From assembly GCA_027488115.1 (NCBI GenBank), contig JAIYCG010000001.1, positions 124,001-188,000 of the forward strand: a stretch of DNA of 64,000 nt, written 5' to 3'. Made by a program: the position numbers and the translations under genes. The notes beneath the pieces were generated by a model that was not told where the DNA came from, did no database searches, and saw nothing but the letters and a program-made list of their open reading frames with translations. The DNA is from Comamonadaceae bacterium. GTDB lineage: Bacteria; Pseudomonadota; Gammaproteobacteria; Burkholderiales; Burkholderiaceae_C. Position 1 is the stretch's first letter. Each line of letters begins with the position of its first letter. Below, in pieces: positions 39,721 to 49,222 of this stretch.

Positions 39721-41751
39721 TCAATAAAGTCCGCGTTTGGTCAACAGCGGGGTCACTGTGGGTTCTCTGCCTCTGAAAGCAACATAAGCTTTCATCGGGT
39801 CTTGTCGATTTCCAGCTGAGTAGATGTGCTCGTAGAGTTTTTTTGCCGGCTCCTTGGCAAAAATGTCGCCTGCTTCCAAGAAAGCATCAAAACCATCGGC
39901 ATCTAACACCTCGGCCCACATGTAGACATAGTAAGCCGATGCGTAACTGTTAGATGAAAACAAATGCGAGAAATGTGGCAGCCTGTGTCGCATGCCAATG
40001 GCGGGGGGCATTTGAATGCTTTCAAGCGTGTTGAATTCAAACTCTTGAAAGTCCAAGTGTTCGATGTCGACAGTTTCATGAAGTGCTAAATCAACCAAGG
40101 CTGAAGACACATACTCAACGGTTGCAAAGCCTTGATTGAAAGTTTGTGCAGCCAAAATTTTGTCGATCAATGTGTCTGGCATGGGCTCTCCAGTTTCTTC
40201 ATGCAACGCAAATTCTTTCAATATTTGCGGTTGCATCAGCCAGTTTTCATAAACTTGAGAGGGAAATTCAACAAAGTCTCTGAGCACGCTGGTCCCTGAA
40301 AGGCGAGGGTATTTGACCTGAGACAACAGGCCATGCAAGCCATGACCAAATTCATGAAAGAGCGTTCTGGCGTCGTCTAAACTGAGAAGGGTTGGTTTTC
40401 CTTCAGGCCCTTGTGAAAAATTATTGTTGTTCACCACAATGGGGCGAACTTCCTGCGTGAGGTGCATCGGATCACGGTAGGTGCTCATCCATGCGCCAGA
40501 TCGTTTGCTGCTGCGAGCAAAGTTGTCACTTAAGAACAAGCCTACATGTTTTCCTTCTTCATTTGTAACGTCCCAGCCCGTGACTGAGGGGTGGTACTTG
40601 GCAATGTTTTCAAGTTGCTTAAAGTTCACACCAAACAATCGGTGCGACACATGGAACATGGCTTCCATGAGTTTGTTCAATTGCAGGTAGGGTTTGAGTT
40701 CTGCCTCATTCAAATTAAATTTTTCTTTGCGGACTTTTTCGGTCCAGTAGTGCCAATCCCAAGCAGCCAGGTCACTTAATCCTGAAAGCTTCTTCAAGTC
40801 TTCGCGCTCTTGAATGGCCCTTAATCTTGCTGGAGCCCAAACGCGCATGAGTAAATCTTTGGCATTGGCTGCTTGACCTGCCATGGTGTCAGCCAAGGCA
40901 AACTCTGAAAAATTCTTGTAGCCTAAAAGCTGTGCTTGGGCCAATCGAATTTTCAAAATCTTCTTCATCACCAGTGCGTTGTTGTGTTCGCCAGGGTTGT
41001 CGCCGCGCTTGCACCATGCAAGCCACATTTTTTCACGCAAGTCCCTTCGCTCGGAAAAGGTCATGAATGGCGTCAATGACGATCTGGAAAGCGTGAAGGC
41101 ATGGGCGTTGTCTTGCTCTAAACAACGTTCTTTGGCCAGCTGCTTGGCTGCACTCTTGACGAAATCGGGCAAACCTTTGAGCTGTTCTTCTTCAGTCAGA
41201 ACCAAGCAGAACGAGGCTTCATCAGCTAATACATTTTGTGAAAATTCTGTAAAACAACTAGCCAGCTGTTCTGAATAATTGGCAAAAGTCAGCCGGTCTT
41301 GGTCCTTGAGTTTGGCACCTGCACGAACAAAATCCAAATGGTACCGCTCTATCAAACGGACGCTTTCAGAATCCAAGCCTAAGTTGGCTCTATCTTGAAA
41401 GAGTGCGTCGATGCGTTCAAAGAGCTTGGCATTTAAAAACAAGGCTGCCGAATGTGCAGCAAGCCGAGGAGACATGTCGCGCTCAATGGCTTGAATTTCA
41501 GGAGAAGTGTGTGAGGCGCTCAAGTTGAAGAAAATCGCTGAAGTCTGGTTCAACAGTTCACCACTTCCTTCGAGTGCGACCAGCGTATTTTGAAAGCTAG
41601 GGCTCTCATTTTGATTGGCAATAGCTTGTATTTCAGCCTGGTGCATAGCCAAGGCTTGGTGAAAAGCTTCTGGAAAATGGGATGCATGAATGGCTTCAAA
41701 CGGCGGCATTTCAAAAGGTGTAGACCACATTTGGAGCAAAGGATTTGTCAT
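39721..41751 (-). CDS. prlC: M3 family metallopeptidase (oligopeptidase A)
   Basis: 676 aa; zinc motif TLFHEFGHGLHGLLS, thimet oligopeptidase-like. Confidence 0.9.
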   Translation of the reverse strand: MTNPLLQMWSTPFEMPPFEAIHASHFPEAFHQALAMHQAEIQAIANQNESPSFQNTLVALEGSGELLNQTSAIFFNLSASHTSPEIQAIERDMSPRLAAHSAALFLNAKLFERIDALFQDRANLGLDSESVRLIERYHLDFVRAGAKLKDQDRLTFANYSEQLASCFTEFSQNVLADEASFCLVLTEEEQLKGLPDFVKSAAKQLAKERCLEQDNAHAFTLSRSSLTPFMTFSERRDLREKMWLAWCKRGDNPGEHNNALVMKKILKIRLAQAQLLGYKNFSEFALADTMAGQAANAKDLLMRVWAPARLRAIQEREDLKKLSGLSDLAAWDWHYWTEKVRKEKFNLNEAELKPYLQLNKLMEAMFHVSHRLFGVNFKQLENIAKYHPSVTGWDVTNEEGKHVGLFLSDNFARSSKRSGAWMSTYRDPMHLTQEVRPIVVNNNNFSQGPEGKPTLLSLDDARTLFHEFGHGLHGLLSQVKYPRLSGTSVLRDFVEFPSQVYENWLMQPQILKEFALHEETGEPMPDTLIDKILAAQTFNQGFATVEYVSSALVDLALHETVDIEHLDFQEFEFNTLESIQMPPAIGMRHRLPHFSHLFSSNSYASAYYVYMWAEVLDADGFDAFLEAGDIFAKEPAKKLYEHIYSAGNRQDPMKAYVAFRGREPTVTPLLTKRGLY

Positions 41752-41981
41752 TTGAGTAAGTACTTATTTGGTATTGAAAAATTTGACTTTAAGGGTTTAC
41801 CTGAGGCCCAAGCCTCAATGAAGAAAATACACCTTAAATCGATCTTATTGTGACGAATTTATGTGATTTAGATTATTCTTCAAGCCTGAGCACTTTGGTG
41901 CAAATTTCCATTCCAAGATTGAGGAAGATTGTGCATTTTGTAGTTGGAATTCATGGGGCAAACAATGGGCGCTCCAAAGTC

Positions 41982-43784
41982 ATGCGATTCGAGCGAGCTT
42001 TGAAATTTGTCTGTCTCAGTCTGGTTTTAGGACTGAGTGGCGCAGTTGTGCTTGCCAGTCCCAATCCGAAAGCCAATCCTGCAGACCCTGAAAAGGTGTT
42101 GCGGGTGGCTTTCCCCACGCCAGAGACCGGCTTTGATCCTGTGCGTGTGAATGATCTGTATTCAAACACCATCACTGCGGCTATTTTCCAGCCACTGCTG
42201 ACCTACGACTGGTTGGCCATGCCGACTCAGATCGTACCGAATGCAGCGGAAGCCATGCCGGTCATTTCTGCTGACAGCAAAACCTACACCTTCAAAGTCA
42301 AAAAGGGCTTGTACTTCACGCCCGACGAAGCCTTCAAAGGACAAAGGCGAGAACTCACAGCGCATGATTTTGTGTACACCTTGTTACGCCATGCAGACCC
42401 TAAAAATCGAAGCCCACAGGTCTCTGACTTTGATGACAAGATTTTTGGATTCGCCGAATCCAGGAAGAAGGCGGTGGCCAGTGGCAAATTTGATTACGAT
42501 CAAAAACATCCTGGTATTTTCGCCCTAGACCGATACACCATGGTCATTCAACTGGTGCAGCCAGATCGAAATTTTCTGACATTGCTGACCAATCCATTTG
42601 CGGGCGGGATGGCCCGTGAAGTTGTCGAAAAATACGGGTTTGAGGGAACCATGTCCAACCCTGTTGGAACAGGGCCTTACATCCTTGAAAAGTGGGTCCG
42701 TGGTTCTAAAATTATTCTCAAAGCCAACCCTGAATTTCCAGGCTTTGTTTGGGATTTCCAACCGCCGGCCAACAAGCCCGTTGAGCTTCGAATTGCCAAC
42801 CAAATGCAGGGCAGACAAATGCCTCAGATTGGCCGTGTCGAAGTCAGCATCATTGAAGAGCCTCAGTCAATGTGGTTGGCGTTCAGCGGCAAAGAAATTG
42901 ATGCGGTGGCCGTACCTCCCTCTTTCATTGAAAAAGCTCTGACCCCCAACAACGACTTGCTTCAAACTTGGGTGGCACAAGGTGTCAACATGTACAGAAG
43001 TGTTGAGCCCGATATTCGCTACCAATTCTTCAACATGAAGGATCCCGTCATCGGTGGCTATACCCCTGAAAAAATTGCGCTTAGACGCGCCATCATCATG
43101 GGTTTTGATGTCGATGAAGAAATTCGTGTCATTCGAAAAGGACAAGCCGTCAAAGCGCAGCAAATGGTCTCCCCAGTCATTGCAGGGCATGATCCGAATT
43201 ACAAAAGCATTGTGAAATTCAGTCCCTTGTCGGCCAATGCTTTGTTAGATCAATTTGGTTACAAGAAGGATGCCAAGGGGTATCGCAACATGCCCGACGG
43301 CAAACCACTTGTGTTCACTATTTACTCCTCCACATCTTCTATCGATCGTGAAAGAGATGAGCTTTGGAAGAAATCAATGGACCGCATAGGTATTCGCCTC
43401 AAGGTTAAGAAAGACAAGTTTCCTGAAATGCTGAAGCAGGGCAAACAATGTGCCATACCTTCTTGGGCCTTGGGTTGGACCCGCTCTTCCGAGGCCGAAT
43501 TTGTGATGAAACTCTTGTATTCCAAAACCATTGGTCAAAACAATTACGCTTGTTTTGAAAATGCAGAATACGACGCCTATTTTGAACAACTTAAGCGCTT
43601 GCCAGATGGCCCTGAACGCACTCGCGTTTTGCACAACATGTATCGCTTGATGGAGGTCAATGGGGTGCTGGGCTTGAGTTCAACTGGTATCGCCACAAGG
43701 CTCAGCCATCAGCGTTTGGAAGGCTATCGCAAACACCCCTTGATCTTGGGCGATTGGATTTACTATGACATTCAAAAACCTTAA
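41982..43784 (+). CDS. Peptide/oligopeptide ABC transporter substrate-binding protein
   Basis: SBP family 5 (LRVAFPTPETGFDPVRVNDLYSNTITAAIFQPLLTYD); signal peptide after internal start MRFERALKFVCLSLVLGLSGAVVLA. Confidence 0.9.
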   Translation: MRFERALKFVCLSLVLGLSGAVVLASPNPKANPADPEKVLRVAFPTPETGFDPVRVNDLYSNTITAAIFQPLLTYDWLAMPTQIVPNAAEAMPVISADSKTYTFKVKKGLYFTPDEAFKGQRRELTAHDFVYTLLRHADPKNRSPQVSDFDDKIFGFAESRKKAVASGKFDYDQKHPGIFALDRYTMVIQLVQPDRNFLTLLTNPFAGGMAREVVEKYGFEGTMSNPVGTGPYILEKWVRGSKIILKANPEFPGFVWDFQPPANKPVELRIANQMQGRQMPQIGRVEVSIIEEPQSMWLAFSGKEIDAVAVPPSFIEKALTPNNDLLQTWVAQGVNMYRSVEPDIRYQFFNMKDPVIGGYTPEKIALRRAIIMGFDVDEEIRVIRKGQAVKAQQMVSPVIAGHDPNYKSIVKFSPLSANALLDQFGYKKDAKGYRNMPDGKPLVFTIYSSTSSIDRERDELWKKSMDRIGIRLKVKKDKFPEMLKQGKQCAIPSWALGWTRSSEAEFVMKLLYSKTIGQNNYACFENAEYDAYFEQLKRLPDGPERTRVLHNMYRLMEVNGVLGLSSTGIATRLSHQRLEGYRKHPLILGDWIYYDIQKP

Positions 43785-43796
43785 AGGCACAGAAGC

Positions 43797-44735
43797 ATGA
43801 GTGCCTACATCTTTCGCCGAATCTGGCAAATGATTCCTACCCTAGCGGGTGTGATCTTGTTGGTTTTTTTCCTTTTCAATTGGATCGGCGGTGACCCCGC
43901 CTATGTGCTGGCGGGTTTGTTTTCAAATCAGGAACAAATTGACAGCATTCGGGCTGAATTGGGTCTTGATCAGCCGCTGGCAGTGCAGCTGTGGATTTTT
44001 GTCAAACAAGTTGCCACTTTCAATTTTGGCAACAGTTGGACCACAGGTGAATCGGTCGCCGATATTTTTGCAACACGCTTGCCTGCTTCTCTGACATTGA
44101 TGGCGCCTTTGCTCATCATTGAAACTCTCATTGCCTTGGTCCTTGCCTTGGGACTTGCGTGGGTGCGAGGGTCTTCAATTGACCGTGGCACCATGGTCGT
44201 GTTCACGGCATTGATGTCGGTCAGTATTTTGGTCTTCATCATTTTGGGCCAGTATGTGCTGGCATACCGTTTGGGCTGGTTTCCAGTGCAAGGGTGGAGC
44301 GACAACTATTGGAAAAACATCAGCACCTATGCCCCATTACCCATCTTGCTTGGGTTGGTGGTTAGCATTGCACCCAACACGCGGTTGTTCAGAAGTTTTG
44401 TGCTCGACGAAGTCGATCAAGATTATGTTCGAACAGCCAGAGCCAAGGGCCTTTCTGAGCCACGGGTGATGTTTGTGCATGTTTTACGCAATGCCTTAAT
44501 TCCAGTCATCACGTTTGTTATTTCCAATCTGCCTGGCCTTTTGCTAGGAGCGTTCTTGTTGGAAAGGTTCTTTGGCATTCCGGGCGTTGGTCGTGAAATC
44601 ATTTTGGCTGTAGAGCGAAGTGATTTCCCAGTGATCAAGGCCGTCACTGTTTACGTGGCCATTGCCACCATGATTTTCAATTTGATGGGTGATGTTTTGT
44701 ATCGCCTGACCGACCCGCGTGTTCAATTGCGCTGA
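43797..44735 (+). CDS. ABC transporter permease (DppB/OppB type)
   Basis: 312 aa; EAA-type loop DQDYVRTARAKGLSEPRVMFVHVLRNALIPVITFV. Confidence 0.93.
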   Translation: MSAYIFRRIWQMIPTLAGVILLVFFLFNWIGGDPAYVLAGLFSNQEQIDSIRAELGLDQPLAVQLWIFVKQVATFNFGNSWTTGESVADIFATRLPASLTLMAPLLIIETLIALVLALGLAWVRGSSIDRGTMVVFTALMSVSILVFIILGQYVLAYRLGWFPVQGWSDNYWKNISTYAPLPILLGLVVSIAPNTRLFRSFVLDEVDQDYVRTARAKGLSEPRVMFVHVLRNALIPVITFVISNLPGLLLGAFLLERFFGIPGVGREIILAVERSDFPVIKAVTVYVAIATMIFNLMGDVLYRLTDPRVQLR

Positions 44736-44752
44736 AATCCAATCACTCCATT

Positions 44753-45850
44753 ATGAATATGCACAGTCATCCTATTTCAGCTGAGGGCGCGCACACGCCT
44801 TTGAGCAGTTCTCTCAAACAAAACTTAAGCGAACAAGTCAGCGAAGGTGCATGGGCTTTGGCTTGGCGTCGATTTAAATCTGATCGCGTTGGGGTGTGGA
44901 GCGGCATCACAGTGGTGCTCAGTTTAGCCTTGGTGTTCACGACCTTGTTGGGGTCATTGGCTTCAGATTGGGAAAAAGAGGTGGCCATTAGCAACGCACC
45001 GCCTTCATGGGTCATGGGTGGCATTCAGGGGTCTGACGCCAGCAAGACCATGCCAGAGCTTGTTCTTTACGAGCCCACGCCAACTGACGTGTTAGACCCC
45101 ATTGCACCTCAGTGGGAGCTGGCTCAAAAAGCCGTCAAACCTGCAGGCGAAAAGGTCAATGCTTTGGCAACTCATCTGCCCATGGGCTCCGACAAGTGGG
45201 GGAGAGACGTTTTGGCCAAGACAATCAAAGGTGCCGAAACCAGCATCTTGGTGGGCTTGGCAGCTGCTTTCATGGCCACGCTACTGGGTTCTGTATTGGG
45301 GGCTGTTTCTGGTTGGTACGGAGGCATTGTGGATGACTTGAGCAATTGGCTTTACAACGTTTTTCATTCCATTCCTGGTATTTTGCTGATCCTGGCCATT
45401 GCAGCTGTTCTGAACACCAAGGGCACCATGGCTGTAGTTCTGATATTGGGAACCACAGGTTGGACGGGTACATACCGATTGATTCGGGGAGAATACATGA
45501 AGCACCGAAACAGAGAGTATGTGAGGGCGGCAGATGCCATCGGCGCTTCCAACAATCGCCGCATGTTTGTTCACATCTTGCCCAATGTGAGCCACGTCAT
45601 CTTGGTCCAGTTTTCTCTCTTAACGGTCTCTTGTATCAAAGCCGAAGTCATTTTGTCTTTCCTCGGATTTGGCGTGCCAGTTGATGGCGTTTCATGGGGA
45701 ACCATGCTCACCGAAGCACAAAACGATTTGCTGGTTGGATATTGGTGGCAACTCTTGTCTGCCACCGTTGCCATGTCCATTTTCGTCACTGGTTTGTCCC
45801 TTCTTACAGACTCATTGCGGGATGCCTTAGATCCCAAAGTGATTCACTAA
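44753..45850 (+). CDS. ABC transporter permease (DppC/OppC type)
   Basis: 365 aa; MGSDKWGRDVLAKTIKGAETSILVG, NREYVRAADAIGASNNRRMFVHILPNVSHVILV. Confidence 0.93.
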   Translation: MNMHSHPISAEGAHTPLSSSLKQNLSEQVSEGAWALAWRRFKSDRVGVWSGITVVLSLALVFTTLLGSLASDWEKEVAISNAPPSWVMGGIQGSDASKTMPELVLYEPTPTDVLDPIAPQWELAQKAVKPAGEKVNALATHLPMGSDKWGRDVLAKTIKGAETSILVGLAAAFMATLLGSVLGAVSGWYGGIVDDLSNWLYNVFHSIPGILLILAIAAVLNTKGTMAVVLILGTTGWTGTYRLIRGEYMKHRNREYVRAADAIGASNNRRMFVHILPNVSHVILVQFSLLTVSCIKAEVILSFLGFGVPVDGVSWGTMLTEAQNDLLVGYWWQLLSATVAMSIFVTGLSLLTDSLRDALDPKVIH

Positions 45851-45864
45851 GCCCCATTGATTGA

Positions 45865-47673
45865 ATGCTTGACATGGCAACACGCAGATCCCCTCCACCC
45901 ATCGCCCAAATTTCTGACAATTTGTTGGAAGTTAAAAACCTGACCGTCGATTTCATCAGCGCTTCCAAAGCCCCTGTACGAGCTGTTGAGTCGGTTTCAT
46001 TTGTGATTCCTCGTGAACGCACCGTAGCCTTGGTCGGTGAGTCTGGCAGCGGCAAGTCGGTCAGTGCATTGGCCATCATGGGCTTGTTGCCACCACAAAA
46101 TGCCATCCTTGGATTGCACTCATCCATTGAGTATGACAACCGGTCTTTGTTAAGTCTCTCCAGGTCAGATTGGCAACTCATTCGGGGCTCTCGAATTGCG
46201 ATGATCTTTCAAGATCCAATGACCTCACTCAACCCTGTTTACACCGTTGGCTTTCAACTGGCAGAGATGCTGAAAGTTCACAAGCATTTTTCAAACAAAC
46301 AGGCCTCTGCACGCGCTTGTGAACTGTTGGAAGAAGTAGGTATTCCCGAGCCCCAAAAACGCGTCAACGCTTACCCGCACGAACTTTCAGGTGGCCAACA
46401 GCAACGCGTCATGATTGCCATGGCATTGGCCTGTGAGCCAGAACTTTTAATTGCTGATGAACCCACTACGGCTTTGGATGTGACCGTTCAACGCCAAATT
46501 TTGATGCTGCTTGCTGAGTTGCGCGAAAGACGACGCATGGCAATGCTTTTCATCACCCACGATTTGGGCTTGGTCAGCGAAATCGCTGACCATGCAGTGG
46601 TCATGCGCAAGGGCACAGTTCGTGAAGCGGGTCCTGTCAGAACCCTCTTCAGCCAGCCACAAGACGCTTACACCAAGGCACTTTTAAGTTGCCGTCCTAG
46701 TGTGGAGCGACAGGGCAAAAGACTTTTAACGATTGACGATTGGATGTCATCCAGCACAGGTTCGGTGAATGCCGACAGTGCACCGTTTGACTTTTTGCCA
46801 GTTGCGACGGAACCAGCACAAGCTCCAGCAACGCCAGATGCCAATGCACAGGCTAAGGCGAAGGAACAATTTCAACAGCCCTTATTAGAGGTACAAGGAC
46901 TGCGCAAAGTGTTCAAGCGTTCTGGGCCGTGGTTCCAAAGAGACGATTTTGTTGCAGTCGAAAACGTCGGATTTCAACTCATGCGCGGCCAAACTGTTGG
47001 CTTGGTGGGTGAGTCGGGCTCGGGGAAAACCACTGTTGGATTGTGTCTACTTAGACTTCACGAAGCTTCAGCCGGCAAGGTGCTTTTTGATGGTCGGAAT
47101 TTGTTGGATATGTCGAGCATTGAGTTCGCAACTTACAAACGCAGGCTTCAAATTGTTTTTCAAAATCCCTATGCTTCATTGAATCCTCGATTTACAGTGG
47201 GCGAAATTTTGAGTGAGCCCATGCAACTCCACGGCATTGGCACTCACAGTGCTGATTGGGAGAAAAAATCTCTCAGTTTGCTAGACAAAGTAGGCATGCC
47301 TGCTTCTGCCTTAAAGCGTTACCCCTTTGAATTTTCTGGAGGGCAGCGCCAGCGAATTGCCATTGCCCGTTCTCTGAGTTTGTCACCGGAGGTGGTGGTG
47401 CTCGATGAAGCTGTTTCAGCCCTAGATGTTTCTGTTCAAGCGCAGGTACTGAATTTGCTGAAAGATTTACAAAAAGAATTGGGCCTGAGTTACTTGTTCA
47501 TTTCGCACGATTTAGAAGTGGTGCGTTACATGTCCGACTCTCTGTTGGTCATGAACAAAGGCCACGTGGTAGAGCAAGGTGACGCCGCTCAAATTTACCA
47601 ATCACCTCAGCACCCTTATACCCAGACACTGCTTGCAGCTGTCCCCAAAGTGCAAGAATCCATCGGCGTTTAA
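45865..47673 (+). CDS. Dipeptide/oligopeptide ABC transporter ATP-binding protein, two fused ATPase domains
   Basis: 602 aa with two Walker A ([22 protein letters not shown]) and two signature motifs ([32 protein letters not shown]). Confidence 0.95.
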   Translation: MLDMATRRSPPPIAQISDNLLEVKNLTVDFISASKAPVRAVESVSFVIPRERTVALVGESGSGKSVSALAIMGLLPPQNAILGLHSSIEYDNRSLLSLSRSDWQLIRGSRIAMIFQDPMTSLNPVYTVGFQLAEMLKVHKHFSNKQASARACELLEEVGIPEPQKRVNAYPHELSGGQQQRVMIAMALACEPELLIADEPTTALDVTVQRQILMLLAELRERRRMAMLFITHDLGLVSEIADHAVVMRKGTVREAGPVRTLFSQPQDAYTKALLSCRPSVERQGKRLLTIDDWMSSSTGSVNADSAPFDFLPVATEPAQAPATPDANAQAKAKEQFQQPLLEVQGLRKVFKRSGPWFQRDDFVAVENVGFQLMRGQTVGLVGESGSGKTTVGLCLLRLHEASAGKVLFDGRNLLDMSSIEFATYKRRLQIVFQNPYASLNPRFTVGEILSEPMQLHGIGTHSADWEKKSLSLLDKVGMPASALKRYPFEFSGGQRQRIAIARSLSLSPEVVVLDEAVSALDVSVQAQVLNLLKDLQKELGLSYLFISHDLEVVRYMSDSLLVMNKGHVVEQGDAAQIYQSPQHPYTQTLLAAVPKVQESIGV

Positions 47674-47690
47674 GTTGCCTTGATCTGAAT

Positions 47691-48962
47691 TCAGCCTGGA
47701 GTGCTTGAAGTTTCTTTGATCTCAGGCAGCTTTTTGATTGATTTCAAGTAAGGTCTCAATGTGGCCACCACAGCCACCATCAGGGAGCCCAATCCGGCGC
47801 ACAGAAGTGAGCTTCGCATGCCAATGTGCTCTGCCATCCAGCCGCCTAACAGCGCACCTGGCGCAGCGGGCAAAGTAATTAACCAACGCATGGTAGTGGT
47901 CATGCGTCCCAGAAGATCTGTGGGAGTGAAAGCTTGCCTAAGCGATAAAAAATTAACAAAGAGCAGGGTGGCGCCCCAGCTGAAACAAATGAGCATCCAT
48001 GAAAACAAAAAGATACTGGGGAGCCAGCCCTCAAACAACAATAGACTGATCCAGCCCACTGAGGTGATGGCAATGCCCACAATGAGTGCGGGCCCTAAGC
48101 CAATTTTTTTTGAAATGGGAGGGCCAGCCATGCCACCCAAAACAGATCCAATGCCCATAGCTACAAAACTTGAGGCCACCAAAGTTTCATCAAGTCCCAA
48201 GTCTTTGACTGCAAAAATAATCTGAACAGAAAGCGCCACTTGAGCAAAAAACTGCCATGCGCCCACGGTGGCAGCCATTTCAATTAGCATCGGATGAGAT
48301 CGAACAAAGTTAAGACCTTTCATGAGTTCATCTTTGAAGGATCTGTCTTTCCATGTTGATCTTGGCGCCACTTCTTCCTTGATGCGAATGCCTTTCAGCA
48401 TTAGGACTGACCCAATTAGGAGCAAAGCATCCATGACCAATGCCAAAGGTGCCCCAAAGACACGGATTAAGATGCCCGCGAGTCCGGGTCCCATGACTTC
48501 CGCCATGGAACCTGCAATGGCATTTTGAGAATAGGCTTCGACCAATTTGTCACGCCCAACCAATTGGGTGAGAACCAATTGCGAGGCCGAGCCCGCAATG
48601 GTGTAGACCGCACCGATGGCAAAGCTCACCACGTACATGAGGTTAATGCTTAGGAGGTCAAGGGCCCATGCTAAGGGAATGGTTAACAGTGACAGCCCCA
48701 TGACAATCTCACCTGCAATGTAGACGGGTAGTTTTTGCATCCGGTCAAGGAGCACGCCGCCTGGCAATGACAGCAACACAAAGGGCGCGATTTCCATGGC
48801 GGTGAGCAGGCCCATTTGTGTGGGTGTGGCATCAAGCAAGAAAACGGCAGTAAGTGGCAGTGCAAGCAGGGTAATTTGCCCGCCTAAATTGCTGAACAGG
48901 ATGGAGAACCACATCCGCCTGTATCCAGGAATTTTGAACAAGGGGCTTTTGAAAATGTTCAT
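47691..48962 (-). CDS. MFS transporter
   Basis: 423 aa, about 12 TM segments; GYRRMWFSILFSNLGGQITLLALPLTAVFLLDATPTQMGLLTA. Confidence 0.88.
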   Translation of the reverse strand: MNIFKSPLFKIPGYRRMWFSILFSNLGGQITLLALPLTAVFLLDATPTQMGLLTAMEIAPFVLLSLPGGVLLDRMQKLPVYIAGEIVMGLSLLTIPLAWALDLLSINLMYVVSFAIGAVYTIAGSASQLVLTQLVGRDKLVEAYSQNAIAGSMAEVMGPGLAGILIRVFGAPLALVMDALLLIGSVLMLKGIRIKEEVAPRSTWKDRSFKDELMKGLNFVRSHPMLIEMAATVGAWQFFAQVALSVQIIFAVKDLGLDETLVASSFVAMGIGSVLGGMAGPPISKKIGLGPALIVGIAITSVGWISLLLFEGWLPSIFLFSWMLICFSWGATLLFVNFLSLRQAFTPTDLLGRMTTTMRWLITLPAAPGALLGGWMAEHIGMRSSLLCAGLGSLMVAVVATLRPYLKSIKKLPEIKETSSTPG

Positions 48963-49013
48963 AGGCTAAGTAACAAACCCCACTAAAACAAGGTTCTAGC
49001 AGGGTTTCAAATA

Positions 49014-49103
49014 TGGCGGAGCAGGCGGGATTCGAACCCGCGGTGGGGATAAACCCACACACGCTTTCCAGGCGTGCGACTTAAACCACTCATCCACCGC
49101 TCC
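49014..49103 (-). tRNA. tRNA-Ser(GGA)
   Basis: Reverse complement GGAGCGGTGGATGAGTGGTTTAAGTCGCACGCCTGGAAAGCGTGTGTGGGTTTATCCCCACCGCGGGTTCGAATCCCGCCTGCTCCGCCA; long variable arm, anticodon GGA, encoded CCA. Confidence 0.97.
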
Positions 49104-49222
49104 GAGCTTTTGAGTATAGCAGTTTAGGCATAGTTTCTTGAGCCCAAAAGCCGCTGTCAGGCCGTTTATTCATTACACTTCGCCCCTGTTGTGTAATTTT
49201 TTTGACCCAAGGCAGGGACCTT